DNA of 25,139 nt from Propionibacteriaceae bacterium. Its GTDB lineage: Bacteria > Actinomycetota > Actinomycetes > Propionibacteriales > Propionibacteriaceae. Location: positions 14,575-39,713 of the forward strand of contig JAUMYR010000010.1 of the NCBI GenBank assembly GCA_030528545.1. Direction: 5' to 3'. Made by a program: the position numbers and the translations under genes. The notes under the pieces are model-generated. The model was not told where the DNA came from, searched no databases, and saw nothing but the letters and a program-made list of their open reading frames with translations. This document shows positions 1 through 7,448 of this stretch, one piece after another. Positions within the stretch are counted from its first letter, which is position 1; every line of letters starts with the position of its first letter.

Positions 1-298
1 TACCCGGCCAGTGGTGTCGCTACGGAGGTTTACCAGGGCCGGAGTTCTCTGATCTCAACTCCGCAGGCCGGTGCGATGCCTGTCGCGACCGTACTCCCGG
101 CTCCGATGCGCTCTTGAACCAATCGCGGCAATCACCGGCAGCCTGGTCGGCTTCGAGGTTATCCGCATGATCGCAAACAAGCGCCCTCAGAGCGTGGTCA
201 GCCAGTTCACCAGAATATGTACCGGCGCAATAAACCCGATGCAGACAAAGCCCCCAACGACTGCCACGATCACGGCGATGTCCAGAGGAACCGATTAG
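1..298 (+). pseudogene. Frameshifted 3' fragment of a ThiF/E1-like protein (tentative)
   Basis: No single frame is open from the left edge to the stop at 296-298. Frame 3 reads a Cys-rich segment with a CDAC pair at 72-83. Frame 2, after about position 107, reads EPIAAITGSLVGFEVIRMI. A CxxC zinc pair followed by a P-x-x-x-x-x-G-S-x-x-x-x-E-x-I helix is typical of the C-terminal half of ThiF/MoeB/E1-like adenylating enzymes. The two frames join around 84-120, suggesting one frameshift in a decayed gene whose 5' part lies outside the window. The stop sits one base before the MFS gene, so the two were probably one operon. Caveat: the antisense strand of 190-298 also reads as a hydrophobic peptide, so the assignment is weak. 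Confidence 0.35.
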
Positions 299-299
299 G

Positions 300-1532
300 A
301 TGACCCTCCCGATCCGCAGAAACGGCCAGTTCAAACGTCTCGTCGTCGCGACTTTTAGCAACGAGTTGGCTCAGGGCATGTCCTTTGTCGCCATTCCGGT
401 CATTGTCCTCACCCACGGGGCCAGCGCCACCTCGGCGGGGATCGTCGTATCGCTGGTCACCTTGGCAGGGATCGTGTCACAGGTATTCTCGGGAGCTTTG
501 GCGGACCACTATTCTCCGTCCGCACTGCTACGAGCAGGCTCAGCCGTGCAGTCTCTGGCCATGTTTGCCCTAGGTGTGGCGATGGTGACGGGATTCGGTT
601 CGGTTCCTCTTATCGCCCTATTGTGCGTGACGGCAGCTGTCGCGGCGTCCGTCTCAGGCCCCGCCGAGCACTCCATCATCAATAAGATCCTACCGGCCGA
701 CGATTTCGCCGCCGCGAATGCCACCATTCAGGCACGAGAAGCGACGGCTGGGGTCATGGGCGGACCAGTCGCCGGGGCTGCCCTGGCCGTCGGCAGCGCC
801 ATCGTCGTTGTGGTGCAAGCCGTTCTCCACGCGCTGGCGACGGGGGTAGCCCCCGGCGGGGTGCCCGCCTCCAGGGAAGCCGATAGCCCCGAGGATCCCT
901 TCCTGCAGCGCGTCCTGGCCGGATTCAGATATGTGTGGCGCCACCTCGGCCTGCGCGTCCTGGTGACGATCGCCTCGCTGATCAATCTCCCCTTCGCCAT
1001 GATCCCGCTGCTGGTCATTTCCTATTACGCCAAGTCCGGGATGAGCACGCTTGCGATCGGGATCTATTCAAGCGCCATGGCCGTCGGAATCGTACTGGGA
1101 TCAACCTTCGCCACCCGGATCACGGATCGTTATAGCATCGCGCGGATTGGCTTAGTTAGCTTGATCGTCTTAGTGCTTTCTTTCTTCGCAACCGCCCTGG
1201 CCTTCCAGAACATCGTTGCTACGTCCCTGATCTCACTCGCCGCCGGGGTATGCCTGCCAGCGTTCAATGCGTGCATCGGTTCTTACACGATGCTGGCTAC
1301 GCCCGACGCCATGATCGGCCGGGTCGTGGCCGCCTCCGGCGTTCCCGGCATGATCCTGATGCCGCTGGGAGCGGCGCTCGCAGGCTTCTTGTTCGACCTG
1401 ATAGGACCATTCAACGCTCTCGTCCTCGCCGCCCTGTTCGGCCTACCGCCGGTTCTGGCCGCACTGTCATCGACGGCTTTCCGCACACTACCCCGGCTTT
1501 CCGAAGTCGTCCCAGCCGACGGCGAAAAGTAA
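300..1532 (+). CDS. MFS transporter, probable drug/peptide exporter
   Basis: The 410-aa product is hydrophobic throughout, with about 12 predicted membrane segments, the usual size of the major facilitator superfamily. A motif-A-like loop (GALADHYSPSALLRAG) follows the second helix near residue 65, and a hydrophilic central loop lies near residues 180-200, as expected between the two six-helix halves. The fold and length resemble the DHA3/EntS-like exporter group. The ATG at 300 is preceded by AGAGGA at about 283-288 and lies one base after the stop of the ThiF-like fragment, so translation was probably coupled. The family moves small molecules across the cytoplasmic membrane by proton antiport; the substrate is unknown. 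An exporter beside a ThiF-like gene would suit self-protection by a producer of a modified peptide, which is inference. Confidence 0.85.
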   Translation: MTLPIRRNGQFKRLVVATFSNELAQGMSFVAIPVIVLTHGASATSAGIVVSLVTLAGIVSQVFSGALADHYSPSALLRAGSAVQSLAMFALGVAMVTGFGSVPLIALLCVTAAVAASVSGPAEHSIINKILPADDFAAANATIQAREATAGVMGGPVAGAALAVGSAIVVVVQAVLHALATGVAPGGVPASREADSPEDPFLQRVLAGFRYVWRHLGLRVLVTIASLINLPFAMIPLLVISYYAKSGMSTLAIGIYSSAMAVGIVLGSTFATRITDRYSIARIGLVSLIVLVLSFFATALAFQNIVATSLISLAAGVCLPAFNACIGSYTMLATPDAMIGRVVAASGVPGMILMPLGAALAGFLFDLIGPFNALVLAALFGLPPVLAALSSTAFRTLPRLSEVVPADGEK

Positions 1533-1554
1533 CACCGCGAATGTAGAGAGCCCC

Positions 1555-1568
1555 AGCGGTCGCCCGCT
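1555..1568 (+). terminator. Short hairpin downstream of the MFS gene
   Basis: AGCGG and CCGCT (5 bp) flank a TCGC tetraloop 22 bp after the MFS stop codon. There is no T-tract, so it is a weak terminator candidate at best. Confidence 0.2.
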
Positions 1569-2090
1569 CTGCCCCGCCAGACTTCTACCCATGGGCAAAG
1601 CAGCTACCCACATTCAAGCGGGCCGCCGCGCCTGGGCAATTGGTGATACCGAGCCCGGTTGGCGCCGTATCCCAAGATAGCGATTCGATGATGCTGGCCG
1701 TCGCGGTGTCGCGCACCAGTACTAACGCCAAGGTTGCCGTGTAAGCCCCTGGAGAGAGCCAGGCCTGGGACAAGCACCGCGGGCTCCGGCGCAGATGCGG
1801 ATCGCACCGAGCCTGCCTGGCGGCGAGATCACCGGAGGGCTGCTGCCGATGGTGACTATCGTCATCGGCGATGGCAGACCCTTCCCATCGCCACACTTCG
1901 AACTGGTCATCGTGGGCCACCCGGGACTGCGCCACGTCCACATGAAGACCAGCCCACCCGGAACCTGATCCATGCCCAGCACACCACGAACCTCGCCGCA
2001 CGGTCGCGCGGGCTTTCTTATCCCGGCCCCTTTGTTGAGCCTGGACGAGGCGGCCTCATCCTGGTCGTGGACACCGCAGGAAAGGGATAA
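1562..2090 (+). pseudogene. Decayed coding remnant with at least two frameshifts
   Basis: This gene-free stretch between the MFS gene and the 160-aa orphan has no intact reading frame, but three consecutive segments read like protein in different frames. They are 1562-1741 (includes DSMMLAVAVSRTSTNAKVAV), 1741-1970 (includes GGLLPMVTIVIGDGRPFPSP) and about 1970-2090 (includes YPGPFVEPGRGGLILVVDT, ending at TAA). The order is consistent with a single gene of about 175 codons broken by frameshifts. The last piece has a slight look of the dUTPase/dCTP-deaminase fold, but not enough to name it. Long reading frames on the minus strand here are compositional shadows. The parent family is not recognised. 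Confidence 0.3.
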
Positions 2091-2214
2091 GTCAGCTTGC
2101 CGCGTTTATCGAAAGTCGCAGCCTGCACTAAACGCCGATCGGAGCCAAGCCTTCTAAGCTCTCTGTACTTTAGCGGCGCGGGGTGCAAAAATTGCTCCCG
2201 ATGAAGGGGGTCTG

Positions 2215-2697
2215 ATGACTGCTGATGAGATTCTCACCGATAGCGCCACGGCGTTCTTCACTCGTGCGCTGCTCAATGCGGCAGACCCCAACTTCGTTGC
2301 CTCCGCGACGGATCTCACAAGCCGCGGCCTGCCGGGCATGAATAGGCTGACGGCAAAGGATGAGCGCACTTTTGGGCGGGCCATTCATAAATGCGTCCAG
2401 GCCCTCAAGAGCGTCCAGGCTGGCGATGAGGAGATCTCGTCAGCGCAGCGGTTGTGCGCTGCGCTGCTGGATCGGGTACCGGCCGATGTGGCCCTAGCTT
2501 GCCTTGCCTCGCCTTCGGCACCGCTGGCCACGTTGAACCGTTATGCTCCCCAGCGCAGCCAGCCCGAGCCTGACAGCCGGCTGGTCGCCCGAATCCTCAC
2601 CGATATTTTCGCCGCGTTCGGGCAGCGCCAGCGAAAACATCCCGAGTTCTCGACCTATTCTCCCGTGCGGTTGCTGCGCGCCCCCAGCGCGGCCTGA
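2215..2697 (+). CDS. Hypothetical protein, 160 aa
   Basis: No family is recognised. The predicted product is soluble, without a signal peptide or membrane segment, and mostly helical, with an Ala/Leu-rich central part (residues 55-100) and a basic, Pro-containing tail. The ATG at 2215 has a good ribosome-binding site (AAGGGGG, about 5 bases upstream), which supports real expression. It stands alone between the decayed region and the antiporter gene. Lineage-specific or accessory is the most likely status. Confidence 0.6.
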   Translation: MTADEILTDSATAFFTRALLNAADPNFVASATDLTSRGLPGMNRLTAKDERTFGRAIHKCVQALKSVQAGDEEISSAQRLCAALLDRVPADVALACLASPSAPLATLNRYAPQRSQPEPDSRLVARILTDIFAAFGQRQRKHPEFSTYSPVRLLRAPSAA

Positions 2698-2890
2698 GCC
2701 TCACTCATCAGGCCATCCCCGGCCCTCAGTAACCGCTTCCCCGGCACGGCCCGATCCCTTTTCGGCCGTCTGAGACCGGACACGCTCCCACAGGTGATGC
2801 CGCACGGGGGCTGACCCAGAGCCTTCTCTGTGTCCCGTCTGCACCGGTTGTCTGCTCTGGAATAATGGCTGTCGCGATAAGGGGGCCTTC

Positions 2891-4417
2891 ATGACACCAG
2901 CCGAGCTAAACATGCTCGTGGCCGTGAGTGCCCTGGTGGTCATTGCTGGTGTCATCGCCGTCCGGGTCGCGGCCCGCAGCGGCATGCCAGGCCTGCTGTG
3001 GTACATCGGTTTCGGGCTGGTCCTGGGCGAATCCGGGTTCGGCATCCGCTTCGACGACCCCGACCTCACCTTCAACGTCGCCTCGGTGCTGCTCGCGATC
3101 CTGCTGATCGATGGAGGTTTTACCACCAGCTGGCGTTCCATCCGCCCGGTACTCGCCCCAGCCGGCCTCATGGCCAGCGCCGGGGTGCTCATCAGCGTCG
3201 CGGTGACCGCGTTGCTGACCTGGGCGGTCCTGGGCGTCGAACCGAGAGTGGCGATCCTCTTCGCCGCGATGGTCTCCTCAACCGACGCCGCGGCCACCTT
3301 CTCGATCTTGCGCCGGTTGCCCATCAAGTCCCGGTTGCGGACGCTGCTGGAGGCCGAATCCGGGTTCAACGACCCACTCGTCATCATCCTGGTCACGGTC
3401 GTCGCCTCGGACGCCTGGGACAACGCCTCAGTCCTCGGACTCGCTGGAGACGCCCTATATCAGCTAGTGATCGGAGCCATCTTCGGCCTGCTGATCGGAC
3501 GCATCGGCCAGCTGGTACTCGTGGGCATCTCGCTGCCTTCGGCGGGGCTCTACCCGCTCGCCACCCTCGCGATCGCCCTCGGCGGATTCGCGGTCACCGG
3601 CCTGGCTGGCGGCTCCGGCCTGCTGGCCGCCTATGTCATCGGACTGTGGCTCGGCAACCAGGCCCTGCCCCACAAGCGCACTTCCGAGGGTTTCAACGAG
3701 GCCCTCGGTCATCTCAGCCAGATCGGGCTCTTCGTGATGCTGGGGCTGCTCGCCAGCCCCAGCAAACTGTGGGAGGCCACGCTCCCAGCGATCGTGATCG
3801 GTTCGGTGCTCACCTTCATCGCCCGGCCGTTCTCGGTGCTGGTGTGCCTGACACCGTTCCGCTTCAGTATCCGGGAACAGTCCTTCGTTTCCTGGGCGGG
3901 TCTGCGCGGCGCGGTGCCGATCGTGCTGGCAACGATCCCGTTGACCCTGGGGCTACCGGACGCCTGGCACATCTTCCACGTGATCTTCCTGCTCGTGGTG
4001 TTCTTCACCATCGTCCAGGGGCCGCTGTTGCCGCTAGTCGCGCGCTGGATGGGCGTCACGGAGGAACTCTGTAGCCACGACATCGCCGTGGAATCGGCCC
4101 CGCTTGAGGGGGTCAAGGCCTCCCTGGTCCAGTTCCAGGTGCCTCGCGGCTCTCAGCTCATCGGGATGCACGTGGACGAGCTGCGGATGCCCTCGGGTGC
4201 CGTGTTGACGATGCTGATCCGCGGTGGGGAGATCATCGTCCCCAAGCGGACGCAACGGCTCCGCGCAGACGACCAGTTGCTGTTCGCGGTGCGGAACTCC
4301 CTGGTCGAACGCACCCAGAACCGGCTCATCGCGCTCAGCCGGGACGGTAGGCTCGCCCGCTGGCGCATGTCCGCTGACCGCTGGCGCCAGATCTATGGTC
4401 CGCGACGCGCCGACTAG
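2891..4417 (+). CDS. cvrA: CPA1-family K+(Na+)/H+ antiporter, CvrA/NhaP2-like, with TrkA_C domain
   Basis: The 508-aa product has roughly 12-13 membrane segments over residues 1-390 and a cytosolic C-terminal domain. Antiporter signatures are visible: SSTDAAATFSILRRLPI and ESGFNDPLVII carry the acidic residues that bind cation and proton in the NhaP/CvrA group. Residues about 405-475 (from VPRGSQLIGMHVDEL to ADDQLLFAV) form a TrkA_C (RCK_C) regulatory domain, which binds small ligands or nucleotides in relatives. The role is exchange of cytoplasmic K+ or Na+ for protons, affecting pH and osmotic balance. The start is fixed by AAGGGGG seven bases before the ATG. The gene is convergent with the BlaI-like gene; both stops share the palindrome CTAG at 4414-4417. 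The preferred ion cannot be read from sequence. Confidence 0.88.
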   Translation: MTPAELNMLVAVSALVVIAGVIAVRVAARSGMPGLLWYIGFGLVLGESGFGIRFDDPDLTFNVASVLLAILLIDGGFTTSWRSIRPVLAPAGLMASAGVLISVAVTALLTWAVLGVEPRVAILFAAMVSSTDAAATFSILRRLPIKSRLRTLLEAESGFNDPLVIILVTVVASDAWDNASVLGLAGDALYQLVIGAIFGLLIGRIGQLVLVGISLPSAGLYPLATLAIALGGFAVTGLAGGSGLLAAYVIGLWLGNQALPHKRTSEGFNEALGHLSQIGLFVMLGLLASPSKLWEATLPAIVIGSVLTFIARPFSVLVCLTPFRFSIREQSFVSWAGLRGAVPIVLATIPLTLGLPDAWHIFHVIFLLVVFFTIVQGPLLPLVARWMGVTEELCSHDIAVESAPLEGVKASLVQFQVPRGSQLIGMHVDELRMPSGAVLTMLIRGGEIIVPKRTQRLRADDQLLFAVRNSLVERTQNRLIALSRDGRLARWRMSADRWRQIYGPRRAD

Positions 4418-4776
4418 CCCTGGTCCACCGCGGCGTATTCAGCCGCCACCTTCGCCAGCTCGGCTGGCAGCTCCTCCAGGAATCGTCTCAGGGCCTGCCG
4501 CTGCACCTCCAGGGGGCAGGACTCCAGGGATTCCCGAAGCTCCCCCGCCACCAGTTCCTCCTGGCCGATCGCCGGGACGTATTCCCAGGCCCGTCCGACC
4601 AGTTCCCGGCCCACGAGCTGCTTCTTCGCCAGCCGGTCCAGCACGGTCATGACCGTGGTGTAGGCGAGGTCCCGCTCCTCCTGGAGCAAGCGGTGGACGG
4701 CAGCCACCGTCATCGGACCCGTTCCGGCCCACAACAGCTCCAACACCCGCTGTTCCAGCTCGCCCCGTGACGCCAT
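4414..4776 (-). CDS. BlaI/MecI/CopY-family transcriptional repressor
   Basis: The 120-aa length matches the family. The N-terminal winged helix reads LEQRVLELLWAGTGPMTVAAV, then LAYTTVMTVLDRLAKKQLV (recognition helix, about residues 38-57); a helical dimerisation tail follows. The family binds operators as a dimer and is classically inactivated by cleavage by a partner M56 peptidase (BlaR/MecR). No M56 gene lies next to it here. It is divergent from cydA with 56 bp between the start codons, so autoregulation and control of the cyd operon are plausible, which is inference. The ATG at 4776 has no ribosome-binding site but has TAGACT six bases upstream, the layout of a leaderless transcript. Confidence 0.85.
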   Translation of the reverse strand: MASRGELEQRVLELLWAGTGPMTVAAVHRLLQEERDLAYTTVMTVLDRLAKKQLVGRELVGRAWEYVPAIGQEELVAGELRESLESCPLEVQRQALRRFLEELPAELAKVAAEYAAVDQG

Positions 4777-4782
4777 GCACAG

Positions 4783-4788
4783 AGTCTA
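4783..4788 (-). promoter_or_regulatory. -10 box of the BlaI-like gene, leaderless
   Basis: On the minus strand TAGACT (TANNNT) ends six bases before the ATG, so transcription would start at or next to the start codon. No clear -35 is visible. Confidence 0.45.
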
Positions 4789-4797
4789 TCCGGGGCT

Positions 4798-4826
4798 TTG
4801 CCTCTCCCGATACCGCGTAGTAATCT
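4798..4826 (+). promoter_or_regulatory. Promoter of cydA, leaderless
   Basis: TTGCCT (4798-4803), a 17-bp spacer, then TAATCT (4821-4826). The -10 ends six bases before the cydA ATG, and no Shine-Dalgarno sequence is present. GTAGTA at 4817-4822 overlaps the -10 and might be a repressor half-site, but I see no convincing palindrome. Confidence 0.55.
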
Positions 4827-4832
4827 CCGCGC

Positions 4833-6365
4833 ATGGACGCTGAAGCTATTGCCAGATGGCAATTCGGCATTACCACCGTGTACCATTACTTGTTCGTCCC
4901 GATCACCATCGCACTGTCCATGCTGGTCGCGGTCCTACAGACCATCTGGTACCGGTCCGGTAATGAACAATACCTGCGGCTGACCAAGTTCTTTGGCAAG
5001 TTGTTCCTCATCAACTTCGCCCTCGGCGTGGTCACCGGCATCGTGCAGGAGTTCCAGTTCGGCATGAACTGGTCGGAATACTCCCGCTTCGTGGGCGATG
5101 TGTTCGGGGCCCCGCTGGCCCTCGAAGCACTGTTGGCCTTCTTCCTCGAATCGACCTTCATCGGGCTGTGGATCTTCGGCTGGGACAAGCTGCCCAAGAA
5201 GCTGCATCTCACGGCCATCTACTGTGCCGCGATCGGCACCATGGTGTCGGCCATCTTCATCCTGGCGGCCAACTCCTGGATGCAGAACCCGGTCGGCGCG
5301 GTCTTCAACGCCACCACCGGACGCGCCGAGCTGGACGGTTTCTCCGGCTTCTTCGCCCTCCTGACCAACCCGGTCTTCCTCGCGACCTTCCTGCACACCA
5401 TCGCCGGTGCCTACATGGTCGCGGGAGGCCTGATCGCGGGTATCTCCGGCTGGCACCTCGCGAAACTGAATGGCCGCATCGCCGAAGGACCGGCCGACGA
5501 GCAGATCGCCGCCGACGCGAAGACTCACCGCTGGTCGGCCCGTTTCGGTGCGATCGTGCTGCTAGTCTCGTCGATCTTCGTTCTCATCTCTGGCGACCTG
5601 CAGGCCAAGGTCATGACTCAGGTCCAGCCGATGAAGATGGCAGCCGCCGAGGCCATGTTCAACTCGGCCGACGATGCCCCCTTCTCGATCGTCACCATCG
5701 GCTCCCTGGACGGCAAAGAGGACCTGTTCTCGATCCGCGTCCCGGGCCTGCTCAGTTTCATCTCCGGGGAAAAACACGTTCAGGGCATGCGGGATCTAGA
5801 GGCCCAGTTCGCGACCCAGGGCTTCCTGCGCAACGACGGGTCCATGACCACCCTCCAGGAGGGCATCAAGCGGGCCATCGCCGAGGGCACGGTCTCCCCC
5901 CGGTTCGCCGAGAGCTTCAAGATCGTCAACATCACCCCGAATGTTCCCATCTCGTACTGGTCCTTCCGAATCATGATCGGGCTCGGTTTCCTGGGCATGG
6001 CGATCGCCGCCTACATCCTGTTCGCGACGAGGAAGAAGAACACGGTATTGCCCAGCAGGCTGTGGACCGCGCTCATGGTCACCCTGCCGTTCTATCCGCT
6101 GTTCGCCAACTCGGTGGGGTGGATCTTCACCGAAATGGGCCGCCAGCCGTGGCTGGTCGCGGGCGTCATGCCCACCGCCATGGGGGTCTCGCCGACGGTC
6201 ACCGCCGGTGAGGTCCTGTTCTCCCTGATCGTCTACACACTGGTCTACGGCGCCCTGGCCGTGATCGAGGTGGGCCTTTTCCTCAAGTACGCCAAAGCTG
6301 GTTTGCCTGAGGTCGCGCCCGTCGAGATCCGCAAGGACGACGAGCCCATGTCGTTCGCCTACTAA
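4833..6365 (+). CDS. cydA: Cytochrome bd oxidase subunit I
   Basis: This is the quinol-oxidising, haem-bearing subunit of the bd-type terminal oxidase in the cytoplasmic membrane, which reduces O2 to water with high affinity and without proton pumping. The 510-aa length fits the family. Haem ligands are visible: His18 (b595), His188 in FLHTIAGAY and Met381 in FRIM (b558). Glu98 and Glu106 match the conserved proton-path glutamates. The quinol-site loop carries SGDLQAKV and Lys268/Glu273, and GRQPW is at 436-440. The Q loop is short, as in most Gram-positive enzymes. It is the first gene of cydA-cydB-cydD-cydC, with cydB 15 bp downstream. All key residues are present, so the subunit should be functional. 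Confidence 0.97.
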   Translation: MDAEAIARWQFGITTVYHYLFVPITIALSMLVAVLQTIWYRSGNEQYLRLTKFFGKLFLINFALGVVTGIVQEFQFGMNWSEYSRFVGDVFGAPLALEALLAFFLESTFIGLWIFGWDKLPKKLHLTAIYCAAIGTMVSAIFILAANSWMQNPVGAVFNATTGRAELDGFSGFFALLTNPVFLATFLHTIAGAYMVAGGLIAGISGWHLAKLNGRIAEGPADEQIAADAKTHRWSARFGAIVLLVSSIFVLISGDLQAKVMTQVQPMKMAAAEAMFNSADDAPFSIVTIGSLDGKEDLFSIRVPGLLSFISGEKHVQGMRDLEAQFATQGFLRNDGSMTTLQEGIKRAIAEGTVSPRFAESFKIVNITPNVPISYWSFRIMIGLGFLGMAIAAYILFATRKKNTVLPSRLWTALMVTLPFYPLFANSVGWIFTEMGRQPWLVAGVMPTAMGVSPTVTAGEVLFSLIVYTLVYGALAVIEVGLFLKYAKAGLPEVAPVEIRKDDEPMSFAY

Positions 6366-6380
6366 AGCGGAGGAGCACCC

Positions 6381-7448
6381 ATGTTGACACTGCTTGAAGT
6401 GGGCATGACCCCACTCCAGATCACCTGGTATCTACTGATCGTCGTGCTGTGGCTCGGCTACTTCTTCCTTGAGGGCTTCGACTACGGCGTCGCGATGCTG
6501 CTGCCTGTCCTCGGCAGGACCGAGAAGAAGCGGCGCGTCATGATCAACACCATCGGCCCGGTGTGGGATGGCAATGAGGTCTGGCTGCTGACCGCTGGTG
6601 GCGCCACCTTCGCGGCTTTCCCAGGCTGGTATGCCACATTGTTCTCGGGCCTGTACCTGCCGCTGCTGCTGGTCCTGGTCGGCCTGATCCTGAGGGGCGT
6701 CGCCTTCGAGTACCGGGGCAAGCGGGACAGCGACTCGTGGCGGGCGATGTTCGACTGGTTCGCGATCGTCGGTTCCTTCCTGCCAGCGCTGGTGCTCGGT
6801 GTCGGTTTCGCGAACTTCGTCATTGGGCTACCGACCGACGAGAACATGCTGTGGGCTGGCACCTTCCTCAGCCTGTTCAGTCCCTTCGCCCTGCTGGGCG
6901 GGGTGTTGCTGGTCTCGCTGTTCCTCACCCACGGCGCCATCTTCTTGTCTCTGAAGACCGACGGGGAGATCCGTGCGGAGTCCCGGGCATTCGCACTGAA
7001 GTCGGGGCTGGTGACCACGGTGCTGCTGGCCGCTTTCGTGGTCTGGCAGAACGTCGCCTACCCCGCCAGCAGCCAGTTCCTCAATGGCTCGGCCATCGCC
7101 TGGGTCTGCGCGATCCTCGCTGTGGTGACGCTGCTTGGGGCGATCTACATGACCCAGCAGGCCCGCGAAGGATGGGCGCTGATCCTGACTGGCTTGTCCA
7201 TCGTGACCCTGTTCGTCGGCATCTTCGTCAAGATGTTCGGGAACCTGGGCTTCGTCCAGAACCCTGCCAAACCGCTGAATATCATGAGCGCCGCCGCGTC
7301 CGAGACCACGCTGACGCTCATGACCATCGCCGCCGCGGTATTCGTGCCGATCGTGCTCGCCTACCAGGCCTGGTCCTACTGGGTCTTCAGCAAGCGGATC
7401 TCGACCAAACACATTCCGCCCGCGATCAAGGAACCGACCTCGGCCTAG
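6381..7448 (+). CDS. cydB: Cytochrome bd oxidase subunit II
   Basis: This is the partner of CydA in the membrane heterodimer; it stabilises the complex and completes the haem b595/d pocket. The 355-aa product is strongly hydrophobic with about nine membrane segments. The family signature WLGYFFLEGFDYGVAML is at residues 24-40, including the conserved acidic residue of GFD (Asp34); GPVWDGNEVWLLTAGG follows near residue 56. GGAGGAG about six bases before the ATG supports the start at 6381; an internal ATG at 6405 is possible but has a poorer context. The stop overlaps the GTG start of cydD by one base. Confidence 0.96.
   Translation: MLTLLEVGMTPLQITWYLLIVVLWLGYFFLEGFDYGVAMLLPVLGRTEKKRRVMINTIGPVWDGNEVWLLTAGGATFAAFPGWYATLFSGLYLPLLLVLVGLILRGVAFEYRGKRDSDSWRAMFDWFAIVGSFLPALVLGVGFANFVIGLPTDENMLWAGTFLSLFSPFALLGGVLLVSLFLTHGAIFLSLKTDGEIRAESRAFALKSGLVTTVLLAAFVVWQNVAYPASSQFLNGSAIAWVCAILAVVTLLGAIYMTQQAREGWALILTGLSIVTLFVGIFVKMFGNLGFVQNPAKPLNIMSAAASETTLTLMTIAAAVFVPIVLAYQAWSYWVFSKRISTKHIPPAIKEPTSA

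Noticed and set aside
1585..2001. 138-codon minus-strand gene
   Set aside because: No start context or domain; plus-strand segments in three frames look more protein-like, so a decayed plus-strand gene is preferred.
2701..3423. 240-codon minus-strand frame opposite the start of the antiporter
   Set aside because: Ser/Thr/Met-rich antisense shadow of a membrane-protein gene.
6737..7447. N-terminal extension of cydD inside cydB
   Set aside because: Arg-rich out-of-frame reading of cydB; the GTG at 7448 gives a normal CydD length and start.
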